NCBI RefSeq assembly: GCF_020740535.1
Contig: NZ_CP082362.1
Span: forward strand, 4,462,501 to 4,526,500
DNA: 64,000 bases
From: Streptomyces profundus
GTDB lineage: Bacteria > Actinomycetota > Actinomycetes > Streptomycetales > Streptomycetaceae
Direction of reading: 5' to 3'
Position 1 is the stretch's first letter, and every line of letters starts with the position of its first letter. Position numbers and translations under genes: made by a program. Shown one piece after another: positions 9,085 to 17,138 of the stretch. Under the pieces are notes generated by a model, which saw nothing but the letters and a program-made list of their open reading frames with translations, did no database searches and was not told where the DNA came from.

Positions 9085-10112
9085 CCTGGCGGTTCCGCGC
9101 GGGCGTTGGCATCGCGACCGTGGTAGGAGTCCTGGTCTGCGCTGGAACGGCACTGGCGAATGAGGACCCCCGTGAGCGGCAGGAGCGGAGGACGCGCGGT
9201 CAGGCGATCGGCAACACTCTCGAAGCTGGTGCGAGCGTCGCTCGCATCAACTACGACACGTCCGAGGGCGGGACCGGAACTGGTTTCACTCAAAGCACTT
9301 CGACCTGGTCCCCGCCTGCCTGTTACTACGCGCCGACCCACACTCCCGAGGAATACCGCGCGTACTGGGCCGAGTTGTCAAGCAGCTTCTATGGGGCCGG
9401 GCATCTACCGGAAGACAAGGAGGCGCTGCGGCAGTCCCTCGAAGATCTCTACGGCCCGGATGGTGAGCATCCCGATTTCAACATCGACCGGCAGGGCGAG
9501 GGGATGTTCTGGCAGGTGGTTCGGAACGAAAACCACCCGGATCGCGATGCCCGGTGGGAGTGCGAATTTCGGACGTTCTGGGTGGACTTCGGGGATGCTC
9601 CGCCGGCGGGGATTCCGCAGGTGGTGGACATCGCGATGCTCGCCGAGCTGGCGTATGAGCGGGTTCGGGTGCCGGACACGGCGGTTGAGTTGAATCCGGC
9701 GGGTGCGCAGACCGTGAATCTGCCGATGTGGGTGTGGCTGCCGGAGGGGCGGTTCGAACCGGTGTCGGTGACGGCCTCGTTGGAGGGGTACGGGATGTCC
9801 GCGACGACCACCGCGACGCCCGTCGGGTTGGTGGTGGAGCCGGGCACGGGCGACGCCGTGTCGCATCCCGGGTCGGGTCGGTGTCCGGTCGACGCGCCGG
9901 CGTATCACGCGGGGCTGGTGGGGCAGGAACCCTCGTGCGGGGTGACGTACCTGCGGTCGACGGGGGAGGGGGACACGTACTCCCTCTCCGCCTCGCTGCG
10001 TTGGGAGATCACCTGGGAGGGTTCCGACGGCAGCGGCGGCACGCTGCCGGACGGGGTGTTCGAGACGGCATACGACCTGGACGTCGACGAGGTCCAGACG
10101 GTCGTCCGTTGA
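9081..10112 (+). CDS. secreted hypothetical protein
   Basis: A 343-residue protein with a classical signal peptide (MTWRFRAGVGIATVVGVLVC, ending in TALA near residue 26). The mature part contains several cysteines (PPACYYAP, WECEF, GRCPVD, SCGVTY) and an Ig-like, strand-rich second half. I recognise no enzyme motif. The ATG overlaps the upstream lipoprotein stop (ATGA); a TTG six bases earlier is less likely. The first half uses more A/T-ending codons than its neighbours. Its place before the Tad genes suggests a surface-associated function, by inference only. Confidence 0.8.
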   Translation: MTWRFRAGVGIATVVGVLVCAGTALANEDPRERQERRTRGQAIGNTLEAGASVARINYDTSEGGTGTGFTQSTSTWSPPACYYAPTHTPEEYRAYWAELSSSFYGAGHLPEDKEALRQSLEDLYGPDGEHPDFNIDRQGEGMFWQVVRNENHPDRDARWECEFRTFWVDFGDAPPAGIPQVVDIAMLAELAYERVRVPDTAVELNPAGAQTVNLPMWVWLPEGRFEPVSVTASLEGYGMSATTTATPVGLVVEPGTGDAVSHPGSGRCPVDAPAYHAGLVGQEPSCGVTYLRSTGEGDTYSLSASLRWEITWEGSDGSGGTLPDGVFETAYDLDVDEVQTVVR

Positions 10113-10319
10113 GCGCGGTGGCGACCTCCAGCGGTCGGTCGGCCGTCGTCACCGATGGACCCGAGGCGTGAGGGATGTGTGACCTGGTGGCCGTTGAAGG
10201 CGTGATGAGCGGACTGATAGCGTGCGAATCACCGGATAGGGTAATGAGACCGTTCTTTTGCGTGAACGTTCGCGACGTGACTGTGGGCGTCTCCTCCACG
10301 TGGGAACCGGGGTTGGCGG

Positions 10320-11036
10320 ATGAGAACTGAGGACCGGGTGTCCACGGCTGCCAGGAAGTCGATCGCCGTTGGCCCAGGGGTCGGGGACAGGTTGCCGGCT
10401 CCGCCGCGGGAGCGGAAACCCGCGTTGGCCGCGTTGGCCGCCCTGCTGGTGCTGGTCGGCGCCCTGGGCGCCACGGTGTTGGTGATGCGCGCGGGCGACC
10501 GCGTCGAGGCGATCCAGATCACCGAGCGGGTCCCGATGGGGCAGCGCATTCCCGAGTCGGCCATGGAGATGGTGCTGGTCGCCGAGGACGACGCCGTGTC
10601 CTATGTGCGGTGGGAGCAGCGGCAGACGGTGATGGAGAGCCTGCGTCCGCTGACGGATCTGGTGGACGGCACGGTGCTGGTGGGCGAGATGCTCACGGGC
10701 GAGTCGACGCTCGCCGAGGGCGAGGTCATGGTCGGCGTCTCGCTCCAACCCGGGCAGTATCCCTCGGGACTTGAGGCGGGCGACACGGTCGCCGCCTACT
10801 GGGTGGGCGATGACGGACCCGTCGGCAACGCCGAGGAGGACGCCGCGCTGCCGGGCCGGGAGACGCTGTTGACGGACGGCGCCAGGGTCGCCGCGATCCA
10901 CGGCGAGCAGGGCGTCACCGGCAGTGGCACGCTGCCCGTGACGCTGCGCGTGGAGCAGGCCGTGGTGGCCGATCTGACGCGCGCGGCGGCGTCGGGTGAC
11001 GTCTCGTTGGTGATCGTCGCCGCCCCGAACGAGTGA
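10320..11036 (+). CDS. CpaB/RcpC-like SAF-domain protein of the Tad pilus operon
   Basis: A 238-residue protein with a cytoplasmic N-terminus, one membrane segment at about residues 35-57 and an external SAF-type domain (AIQITERVPMGQRIPESAM) at about 62-125. CpaB/RcpC proteins are periplasmic or surface assembly factors of Flp pili; in Streptomyces a short SAF protein takes this place. It is the first gene of the Tad cluster, 67 bases before the TadZ-like gene. The 207 bases upstream probably hold the operon promoter. One loose candidate pair is TTGAAG at 10194 with GATAGC at 10216. Confidence 0.8.
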   Translation: MRTEDRVSTAARKSIAVGPGVGDRLPAPPRERKPALAALAALLVLVGALGATVLVMRAGDRVEAIQITERVPMGQRIPESAMEMVLVAEDDAVSYVRWEQRQTVMESLRPLTDLVDGTVLVGEMLTGESTLAEGEVMVGVSLQPGQYPSGLEAGDTVAAYWVGDDGPVGNAEEDAALPGRETLLTDGARVAAIHGEQGVTGSGTLPVTLRVEQAVVADLTRAAASGDVSLVIVAAPNE

Positions 11037-11103
11037 CCGCGCCGATGACCGTGACGACGCGGCCGGCGGTCGGAGCCGGGGCCGGTGGAGGGGACGGGAA
11101 CGG

Positions 11104-12129
11104 ATGGCGCTGATCGCAGTGGCCGCGGACAAGGGCGCGCCCGGTGTCACCACGACGGCGGTCGCGTTGGCCGCGCTGTGGCCCCGGCGCGCGCTGCTGG
11201 CGGAGATCGATCCGGCCGGCGGCGATCTGGTCTACCGCTCGGTCACGGAGAGCGGGCGTCCGCCCGATCCCAGCACGGGGATACTGTCGCTGGCCGCCAC
11301 CGCACGCCGGGGCATCGCCGCCGAGCAGCTGTGGGATCACGCGCAGCGGATCTCCGGCGGTCTCGACGTGCTGATCGGCCTGGCCAACTCGGACCAGGCG
11401 GCCGGCCTCACCGGCCAGTGGGCCGCGCTGGGCCGCGCGTTCGCCGAGTTGGCGCAGTCGCCGCACCAGGAGGTGGCGGCCGATGTGTTGGCGGACTGCG
11501 GTCGGTTGGACGCGGGGTCGCCGACGCACGCCGTGTTGCCGCACGCCTCGCTGCTGTTGTTGGTGACGCGGGCCGCGCCTGAGCAGATCGCCCATGTGCG
11601 GGATCGGGCCGCCGCGTTGCACAACAAGCTGCACGGGCCGCAGCGCGGCGCCGCCCAGTTGGGGCAGCCGCAGATCGGCGTGGTGCTGGTGGCCGATCCC
11701 CAGCGCGGCGAGCGGGTCGCCACCCAGGTGAACGAGATGCTGATCGCCTCGGGCACCGGTTCGCGGGTGGTGGGCCTGGTGGCGGAGGATCCGGTCGGCG
11801 CCGAGCAGTTGGCGGGGCGGCGGCGCGGCCGGTTGGACCGTTCGCTGTTGGTGCGTTCGGTCCGCCGCGTGGTGGCGGATCTGCATCAGGTGTATCGCGC
11901 GGAGTTGGCGCCGTCCGGCAGCGCGCCGACCGGGCCGCAGCGGGTGCCGCCGCCGGCGGTGCACGCGCCGCCCGGCGTCCCGGCCGGTCCGCCGCCCGGC
12001 TATGGTCCGCCCCCCGGGTACGGTCCGCCGCCCGGCTATGCCCCGCCGCCCGGGTACGACCAGCCGCCGGCGCCGGCGCCCGGCACCCGCCCGTGGGAGC
12101 CGGGCCTGTCGAGGGGGGCGTCGGGATGA
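11104..12129 (+). CDS. TadZ/CpaE-like ParA-superfamily protein with proline-rich tail
   Basis: A 341-residue protein opening with a ParA/MinD-type strand and loop (MALIAVAADKGAPGVTTTAV). The loop keeps the signature Lys of the deviant Walker A but has Val where KGGxGKT has its second Lys, so nucleotide hydrolysis may be altered or lost, as in many TadZ proteins. A LLAEIDPAGGDLVYR switch-like segment follows. The last 70 residues are Pro/Gly/Tyr-rich with PPGYG-type repeats (11989-12060), likely a flexible interaction tail. TadZ localises the pilus machinery at the membrane. The stop overlaps the next ATG (ATGA), so it is coupled to TadA. Confidence 0.85.
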   Translation: MALIAVAADKGAPGVTTTAVALAALWPRRALLAEIDPAGGDLVYRSVTESGRPPDPSTGILSLAATARRGIAAEQLWDHAQRISGGLDVLIGLANSDQAAGLTGQWAALGRAFAELAQSPHQEVAADVLADCGRLDAGSPTHAVLPHASLLLLVTRAAPEQIAHVRDRAAALHNKLHGPQRGAAQLGQPQIGVVLVADPQRGERVATQVNEMLIASGTGSRVVGLVAEDPVGAEQLAGRRRGRLDRSLLVRSVRRVVADLHQVYRAELAPSGSAPTGPQRVPPPAVHAPPGVPAGPPPGYGPPPGYGPPPGYAPPPGYDQPPAPAPGTRPWEPGLSRGASG

Positions 12130-13445
12130 TCGAGCCGGAGCGGGGCGACGAGGTCAACCACCAGCTGGTGAAGCGGTTCCGGCAGGAGGCCGGGGACCGG
12201 ATCGCCGAGCAGCGGCGGATCGACCAGGCCAGCGGCGTGCGTCCGATGACGTCCGAGGACGAGCGGCACTACGCGCGGGCGGTGATCGCGCAGGTCCTTG
12301 AGGAGTACGCGCGGGCTGAGATCGCCGAGGGCCGGGCGCCGTTGGACGCGGTCTCCGAGGAGGGCTATGCCTCCGCCGTGCATGCCGCGCTCTTCGGCGT
12401 GGGGCGGCTGCAACCGCTGCTGGACGACCCCGATGTGGAGAACATCGACGTCAACGGCTGCGATCAGGTGTTCATCGGCTATGCGGACGGCCGTGAGGTG
12501 CGCGGCGATCCGGTGGCGGAGAGCGATGAGGAGCTGATCGAGCTGATCCAGATCCTCGGCGCCTACTCGGGGCTCTCGTCCCGCCCGTTCGACTCCGCCA
12601 ACCCGCAGTTGGACCTGCGGCTGCCCGACGGTTCGCGGCTCTCGGCCGTGATGGATGTGACCAGGCGTCCCGCGCTCTCCATCCGGCGCGCCCGGCTCGG
12701 CAAGGTGTTCCTCGCCGATCTGGTCGGAAACGGCACGCTGACACAGGAGTTGGGGCAGTTCCTGACGGCGGCGGTGCGGGCCAGGAAGAACATCATGATC
12801 GCCGGCTCGACCAACGCGGGGAAGACCACGCTGCTGCGGGCGCTGGCCAACGAGATCCCGCAGGACGAGCGGCTGATCACCGTGGAGCGTGCCCTGGAGC
12901 TGGGCCTCGACCAGTTCCCCGAACTGCATCCGAACGTGGTGGCGTTCGAGGAGCGGCTGCCCAACTCGGAGGGGCAGGGCTCGATCACGATGGCCGAGCT
13001 GGTGCGCCGCTCGCTGCGGATGAACCCGTCGCGGGTGATCGTCGGCGAGGTGCTGGGCGACGAGATCGTCACCATGTTGAACGCGATGAGCCAGGGCAAC
13101 GACGGTTCGCTGTCCACGATCCACGCGAACAGTTCGCAGGAGGTGTTCAACCGGATCTCCACCTACGCGCTCCAGGCGGCGGAGCGGCTGCCGATCGAGG
13201 CCAGCCAGATGCTGATCGCCGGCGCGGTGAACTTCGTGGTCTTCCTTGAGCGGCGGAACACCTACGCCCAGGGCGGCACGCTGCGGCGGTTCGTCAGCTC
13301 GGTGCGCGAGGTGAACGGGGTGGACGGCCGGGTGCTGTCCAGCGAGGTGTTCGCCGAGGGCAGGGACGGTGTGATCAGGCCGCACGCGGCGCTGGCCAAC
13401 GCCGAGGAGCTGGCGATCCACGGCTACCGGGGCGGATGGGGGTGA
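12126..13445 (+). CDS. tadA: TadA/CpaF pilus-assembly ATPase
   Basis: A 439-residue secretion ATPase of the VirB11/CpaF class that powers Flp pilus assembly on the cytoplasmic face. Visible motifs are Walker A at about residues 225-235 (AGSTNAGKTTLLRAL), Walker B near 304 (RVIVGEVLGDEI), and the His-box region NDGSLSTIHANSSQEV. The usual PILT Gly (GSTGSGKT) is Asn in STNAGKT, as is common in actinobacterial CpaF. The ATG at 12126 overlaps the upstream stop; an upstream in-frame GTG inside the previous gene was rejected. The TadB gene follows after 4 bases. Confidence 0.95.
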   Translation: MIEPERGDEVNHQLVKRFRQEAGDRIAEQRRIDQASGVRPMTSEDERHYARAVIAQVLEEYARAEIAEGRAPLDAVSEEGYASAVHAALFGVGRLQPLLDDPDVENIDVNGCDQVFIGYADGREVRGDPVAESDEELIELIQILGAYSGLSSRPFDSANPQLDLRLPDGSRLSAVMDVTRRPALSIRRARLGKVFLADLVGNGTLTQELGQFLTAAVRARKNIMIAGSTNAGKTTLLRALANEIPQDERLITVERALELGLDQFPELHPNVVAFEERLPNSEGQGSITMAELVRRSLRMNPSRVIVGEVLGDEIVTMLNAMSQGNDGSLSTIHANSSQEVFNRISTYALQAAERLPIEASQMLIAGAVNFVVFLERRNTYAQGGTLRRFVSSVREVNGVDGRVLSSEVFAEGRDGVIRPHAALANAEELAIHGYRGGWG

Positions 13446-13449
13446 GGGC

Positions 13450-14427
13450 GTGACGATGTCCGGCGGGTTGTTCTCGCTGACCACGTTGCTGGCCCTGCTC
13501 TGCGGGGTCGCCGTCGGCGGCGGTCTCGGGCTGCTGGTGGTGGCCCTGCGCGGGCTGCCGCCGAGGACGGTGGAGGAACGCGCGGCGCGGCAGCGGCGGT
13601 TGTCCGAGCTGGCGACGTTCTTCGGCCGGCGCGGCACGATCGCGGTGGGCACCGCGCTGGTGGTGCTGCTGCTGACCCGCTGGCCGATCGCGGCGCTGGC
13701 CTCGGCGCTGCTGGCGTTCAGCTGGAACCAGCTGTTCGGCGGCGCGGCCGAGGAGCGGGCGGCGATGCGTCGGGTGGAGGCGCTGGCCAGCTGGACGGAG
13801 TCGCTGCGCGACACGATCGCCGGCGCGGTCGGTCTTGAGCAGGCCATCCCCTCGTCGGCGCGGGCGGCGGCGCCGGCGCTGCGCGGCCCGTTGAACAACC
13901 TGGTGGACCGGCTGCGCGCGCGGACGCCGTTGCCCGACGCGCTCCAGGAGTTCGCCGACGAGCTGGACGACTCGTCGGCCGATGTGATCATCGCGTCGCT
14001 GATGTTGAACGCGCGGCTGCGCGGCCCCGGGCTGCGGGAGGTGCTGGGCGCGCTGGCCAAGTCGGCGCGCGAGGAGGTGGACATGCGGCAGCGGGTGATG
14101 GCGCAGCGCGCGTCCACCCGGCGCAGCGTGCAGATCGTGGTAGGGGTGAGCGTCGCCTTCCCGCTGGGCCTCGCCATCTTCAACCCGAGCTTTGTCGAGC
14201 CGTTCGGCGATCCGCTGGGGCAGGCCGTGCTGGCCGTGGTGTGCGGGCTGTTCGGCCTGGGCTTCTGGTGGATGCGGCGGCTGTCCACGATCGAGACGCC
14301 GGAGCGGTTCCTGGCGCGGGCCGAGCCGGCCTCGGCGCTGCGCCCGCGCGAGCCGGCGACCGGCCGGCTGCCAGGGCTGCCAGGGCTGCCAGGGCTGCCA
14401 GGACGAAGGGACGGGGGAGCGGCCTGA
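13450..14427 (+). CDS. tadB: TadB-like inner-membrane platform protein
   Basis: A 325-residue type II secretion F-domain protein. Hydrophobic segments occur at about residues 9-32, 70-95, 218-235 and 250-272, with the cytoplasmic GspF-like helical domain between them (LASWTESLRDTIAGAVGLEQAI). It forms with TadC the membrane platform on which TadA acts. It starts at GTG 13450 (ATG 13456 is an alternative). The extreme C-terminus carries GLPGLPGLPG encoded by a perfect 9-base tandem repeat, a collagen-like tail I have not seen as a family trait. The stop overlaps the TadC start as TGATG. Confidence 0.92.
   Translation: MTMSGGLFSLTTLLALLCGVAVGGGLGLLVVALRGLPPRTVEERAARQRRLSELATFFGRRGTIAVGTALVVLLLTRWPIAALASALLAFSWNQLFGGAAEERAAMRRVEALASWTESLRDTIAGAVGLEQAIPSSARAAAPALRGPLNNLVDRLRARTPLPDALQEFADELDDSSADVIIASLMLNARLRGPGLREVLGALAKSAREEVDMRQRVMAQRASTRRSVQIVVGVSVAFPLGLAIFNPSFVEPFGDPLGQAVLAVVCGLFGLGFWWMRRLSTIETPERFLARAEPASALRPREPATGRLPGLPGLPGLPGRRDGGAA
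14368..14403 (+). repeat. 9-base tandem repeat in the TadB tail
   Basis: Four copies of CTGCCAGGG (the last ends in A) lie in frame at the 3' end of the TadB gene and encode Leu-Pro-Gly units. Such a repeat is prone to copy-number change by slippage, each step adding or removing three residues without breaking the frame. Confidence 0.9.
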
Positions 14428-15395
14428 TGAACTCGATGGTGACCACCGCCGTGGTGGTGGGCGCGGTCTTCGGGCTCGGCGTCTACGCGCTGTTCCGGGC
14501 CTATGTCCCGTCCCGGCGTGGCCCGGTGTCGGCGGTGGCGCGGATCGACGAGCTGCGGGCGCGCGGCGGGATCGGCGGCTATCCGCCGCCCTCTGCCTCG
14601 GCGGCCGGCGGCTCATCGGGCGCCGCCGAGCCGGGTTCGGGGCGGGGCCGGCTCGGTGAGCTCCAGGTCAGGATCGGGGACCGGGTCGCCGAGCTGTATC
14701 TGCAACGGGGCTGGGAGCAGCGGTCGTTGCGGGCCGATCTGGCGCTGCTCGACCGCACCTGGGAGGGCTTCCTCGCGAACAAGGTGGTGCTGGCCGCGCT
14801 GGGGCTCTTCTTCGGCCCCTTCGTCTTCTCCATGGCCATGGTGCTGGGCTTCGGCAGCAGCCCGTTCATCCCGGTGTGGCTGGCGCTCGCGTTCGCCGCC
14901 GGCTTCTTCTTCCTGCCCGATCTGGAGGTGCGGCGGGACGCCAAGGCGAAGCGGCGGGACTTCCGCCGGGTGGTGGCCGCCTACCTGGATCTGGTGGCGA
15001 TGAGCCTGGCCGGCGGGCGTGGCCTGCCCGAGGCGCTCAAGGCGGCGGCCGAGGTCAGCGACGGCTGGGCGCTGCGGCGCATCCAGACGGCGCTGGCCGA
15101 CGCGCGGATCACCGGGCTCACCCAGTGGCAGGCGCTGGGGCGGCTGGGCGACGAGCTGGGCATCGAGGAACTCAAGGATCTGTCCACGTCGTTGGCGCTG
15201 GTCGCCGACGACGGCGCGAAGGTGCGGGCGTCGTTGTCGGCGCGGGCTGAGACGATGCGGCACAGGGAGCTCGCCGACATCGAGGGGAGCGCGGGGGAGA
15301 AGTCCCAGTCGATGCTGATCGCTCAGCTGGTGCTCTGTATGGGTTTTCTGATCTTTCTGATTTTCCCGGCCGGGATGCGCGTCTTCCAGGCGTGA
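14427..15395 (+). CDS. tadC: TadC-like inner-membrane platform protein
   Basis: A 322-residue type II secretion F-domain protein. It has an N-terminal membrane anchor (VTTAVVVGAVFGLGVYALF), two central hydrophobic stretches (about 117-165), the F-domain helices (AYLDLVAMSLAGGRGLPEAL) and a C-terminal segment LIAQLVLCMGFLIFLIFPA, which is the typical TadC ending. The ATG at 14427 shares bases with the TadB stop. TadB and TadC together anchor the TadA ATPase and guide pilin into the fibre. Confidence 0.92.
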   Translation: MNSMVTTAVVVGAVFGLGVYALFRAYVPSRRGPVSAVARIDELRARGGIGGYPPPSASAAGGSSGAAEPGSGRGRLGELQVRIGDRVAELYLQRGWEQRSLRADLALLDRTWEGFLANKVVLAALGLFFGPFVFSMAMVLGFGSSPFIPVWLALAFAAGFFFLPDLEVRRDAKAKRRDFRRVVAAYLDLVAMSLAGGRGLPEALKAAAEVSDGWALRRIQTALADARITGLTQWQALGRLGDELGIEELKDLSTSLALVADDGAKVRASLSARAETMRHRELADIEGSAGEKSQSMLIAQLVLCMGFLIFLIFPAGMRVFQA

Positions 15396-15426
15396 CGGTC
15401 GAGCGACGAGGCATGGAGGTAGAGCC

Positions 15427-15660
15427 ATGGTGCGCCATCCGGCGACCGACTTTCTGTTGACCTTTCTGCGGACCCGGCTGGCGCGCGCCAGGTCGGGCGA
15501 GTTGGACCGAGGCGCCTCGGCCATCGAGTGGGTGATCATCGCGGCCGTGGTGGTCGGGATCGTGGCCGGCGTGGCGGCCGTGATCATGAACGCGTTGGAC
15601 GATCGAGCCGAGAGCGTGAGCGAATGCATCGGGGGCGTCCAGAACCACGCCAACTGCTGA
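15427..15660 (+). CDS. Flp-type pilin
   Basis: A 77-residue protein with a basic leader, then RGASAIEWVIIAAVVVGIVAGVAAVI, the conserved prepilin pattern: a small residue before the cleavage site, Glu five residues into the mature part, then a long hydrophobic helix. It is likely the major Flp pilin, processed by a TadV-type peptidase not present in this window. The short polar tail ends with two cysteines. AGGTAGAG precedes the ATG. It sits between the platform genes and the pseudopilins. Confidence 0.88.
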   Translation: MVRHPATDFLLTFLRTRLARARSGELDRGASAIEWVIIAAVVVGIVAGVAAVIMNALDDRAESVSECIGGVQNHANC

Positions 15661-15662
15661 CC

Positions 15663-16142
15663 GTGCGGGCACTGGGGTCGTGGGGGGCGTTCCTGCGCCG
15701 CCGGATAGGCCAGGGGGCCGACCGGGGCGGCTCCGTGCTGCGCGCCGGCGGCGACCGGGGCACATCGGCGATCGAGTTCGTGGTCCTCACGCCGGTGATG
15801 TTCTTCATGATCTTCGGCGCGGTGCAGTTCGCGCTGTACTCCTTCGCCGAGCATGTGGCCAAGGCCGCCGCCCAGGCCGGCGCGCGCACCGCGCGGGCGG
15901 AGGCGGACGCCGACCCCTCGGGCTGGGCCGGTTCGGCCGAGGCCAAGGCGCACGACTACATCCGGCAGTTGGGCCCCGGGCTCTTCGAGTCGAGGCCGGT
16001 CGTGGTGGTCAGCCAGCCCGCCGAGTTCACCGTCCGGGTGGAGGTCAGGGGCCATGTCCCCTCGATCGTGCCGGGGCTGGACCTGACGGTGACGGCCGCC
16101 TCCGAGGGGCCGGTGGAGCGTTTCGTCCCGGACGGGGGCTGA
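15663..16142 (+). CDS. TadE-like pseudopilin
   Basis: A 159-residue protein with RGTSAIEFVVLTPVMFFMIFG near residue 33, the TadE motif (processed like prepilins, Glu+5) followed by a membrane helix. The external part is small and strand-forming. The GTG at 15663 lies two bases after the pilin stop. TadE-type minor pilins are thought to start or cap the Flp fibre. Confidence 0.85.
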   Translation: MRALGSWGAFLRRRIGQGADRGGSVLRAGGDRGTSAIEFVVLTPVMFFMIFGAVQFALYSFAEHVAKAAAQAGARTARAEADADPSGWAGSAEAKAHDYIRQLGPGLFESRPVVVVSQPAEFTVRVEVRGHVPSIVPGLDLTVTAASEGPVERFVPDGG

Positions 16143-16149
16143 GGGCGCC

Positions 16150-16626
16150 ATGAGGGGTGTGCCGCGCCGGGCGGGCGCCCGTTCGCCGAACAGAAGCTCG
16201 CCGAACGGAAGCTCGCCGAACAGGAACGGGCCTGATCGGGGCATGTCCTCGCTCGAAGTGGTCCTGCTCGCCCCCTTGATGATCGCCTTCATTCTGGTGT
16301 TGGTCGCCTTCGGTCAGCAGGTGTCGGGTCGCAACGCCGTCAACGGGGCCGCGCGGGACGCCGCCAGGGCCGGCTCGTTGGAGCGGTCCACCTCGGCCGC
16401 GATGGGCGCCGCCGCCCGGGTCGCCGAGGGGCAGTTGGACGACATCTGCGTCAGCGGCTCCGTCACGGTGCGCCGCACCACCGGCACCGACCACCAGCCC
16501 GGCACCCTCTTCGGCGTCGAGGTCAGCTGCCGGGTGCGGGGCCTCGACATGCTCGGCGTCGGCGTGACATCCACGATCTCGGGCCTCTCCAGCTCGCCCA
16601 TCGACCCCTATCGGAGGTCGGGATGA
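16150..16626 (+). CDS. TadE-like pseudopilin with N-terminal SPN repeats
   Basis: A 158-residue protein. The cytoplasmic leader has an unusual repeat (SPNRSSPNGSSPNRNG) from a 15-base tandem repeat at about 16180-16224. The prepilin-like motif RGMSSLEVVLLAPLMIAFIL follows, with Glu in the expected place. The external part has two Cys. It starts 7 bases after the previous gene and overlaps the next by 4 bases (ATGA). A long, repeat-bearing leader is odd for a type IV prepilin-like protein. Confidence 0.83.
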   Translation: MRGVPRRAGARSPNRSSPNGSSPNRNGPDRGMSSLEVVLLAPLMIAFILVLVAFGQQVSGRNAVNGAARDAARAGSLERSTSAAMGAAARVAEGQLDDICVSGSVTVRRTTGTDHQPGTLFGVEVSCRVRGLDMLGVGVTSTISGLSSSPIDPYRRSG

Positions 16627-17057
16627 GCAGCGGCGTCGCCTGCGAACGCGAGCGCGGCTCAGGCGCGCTGGTGGTGATCTTCTCCGCGCTGGTGGTGCTG
16701 GCGCTCGCGGCGTTCGTGGTGGACGGCGGCCTCTCCATCGCGCAGCGCGAACGGGCCGCCGACATCGCCGAACAGGCCGCCCGCTACGCCGCGCAGGACC
16801 TGGACGAGGCGGCGTTGCGGGACGGGGTCTCGCCGGCGCCGATCAACTTCGGCAACTGCGCCAACCGGGTCGCCGAGTACGCCGCCTCCGTCGGCATGGA
16901 GCCCGCCGACATCGCGGCGTCCGAGTGCACGGAGACGGGCACCAACCAGGTCACCGTGCGCATCAGGCTCACCTACCGGCCGGTGTTCACCGGCTTCGTC
17001 TACGACCAACCGCTGACCGTCTGGGGCGAGGCCACGGCCGAGGCCCAGGTCGGCTGA
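16623..17057 (+). CDS. TadG/TadE-like pilus-associated membrane protein
   Basis: A 144-residue protein beginning RERGSGALVVIFSALVVLALAAFVVDGG, the pattern of Streptomyces TadG-like proteins (Rv3654c type) found at the end of Flp clusters. One N-terminal helix anchors a small external domain with two Cys. It overlaps the previous gene by ATGA, so the three pseudopilins are translated in series. Confidence 0.82.
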   Translation: MSSGVACERERGSGALVVIFSALVVLALAAFVVDGGLSIAQRERAADIAEQAARYAAQDLDEAALRDGVSPAPINFGNCANRVAEYAASVGMEPADIAASECTETGTNQVTVRIRLTYRPVFTGFVYDQPLTVWGEATAEAQVG

Positions 17058-17138
17058 GCCAGGACCCAGCCACCCCCGCACCTCCTGCACCTCCCGCACC
17101 GACCGAGTCCGCCATCCGAACCCACGGGAGCACCCGCC

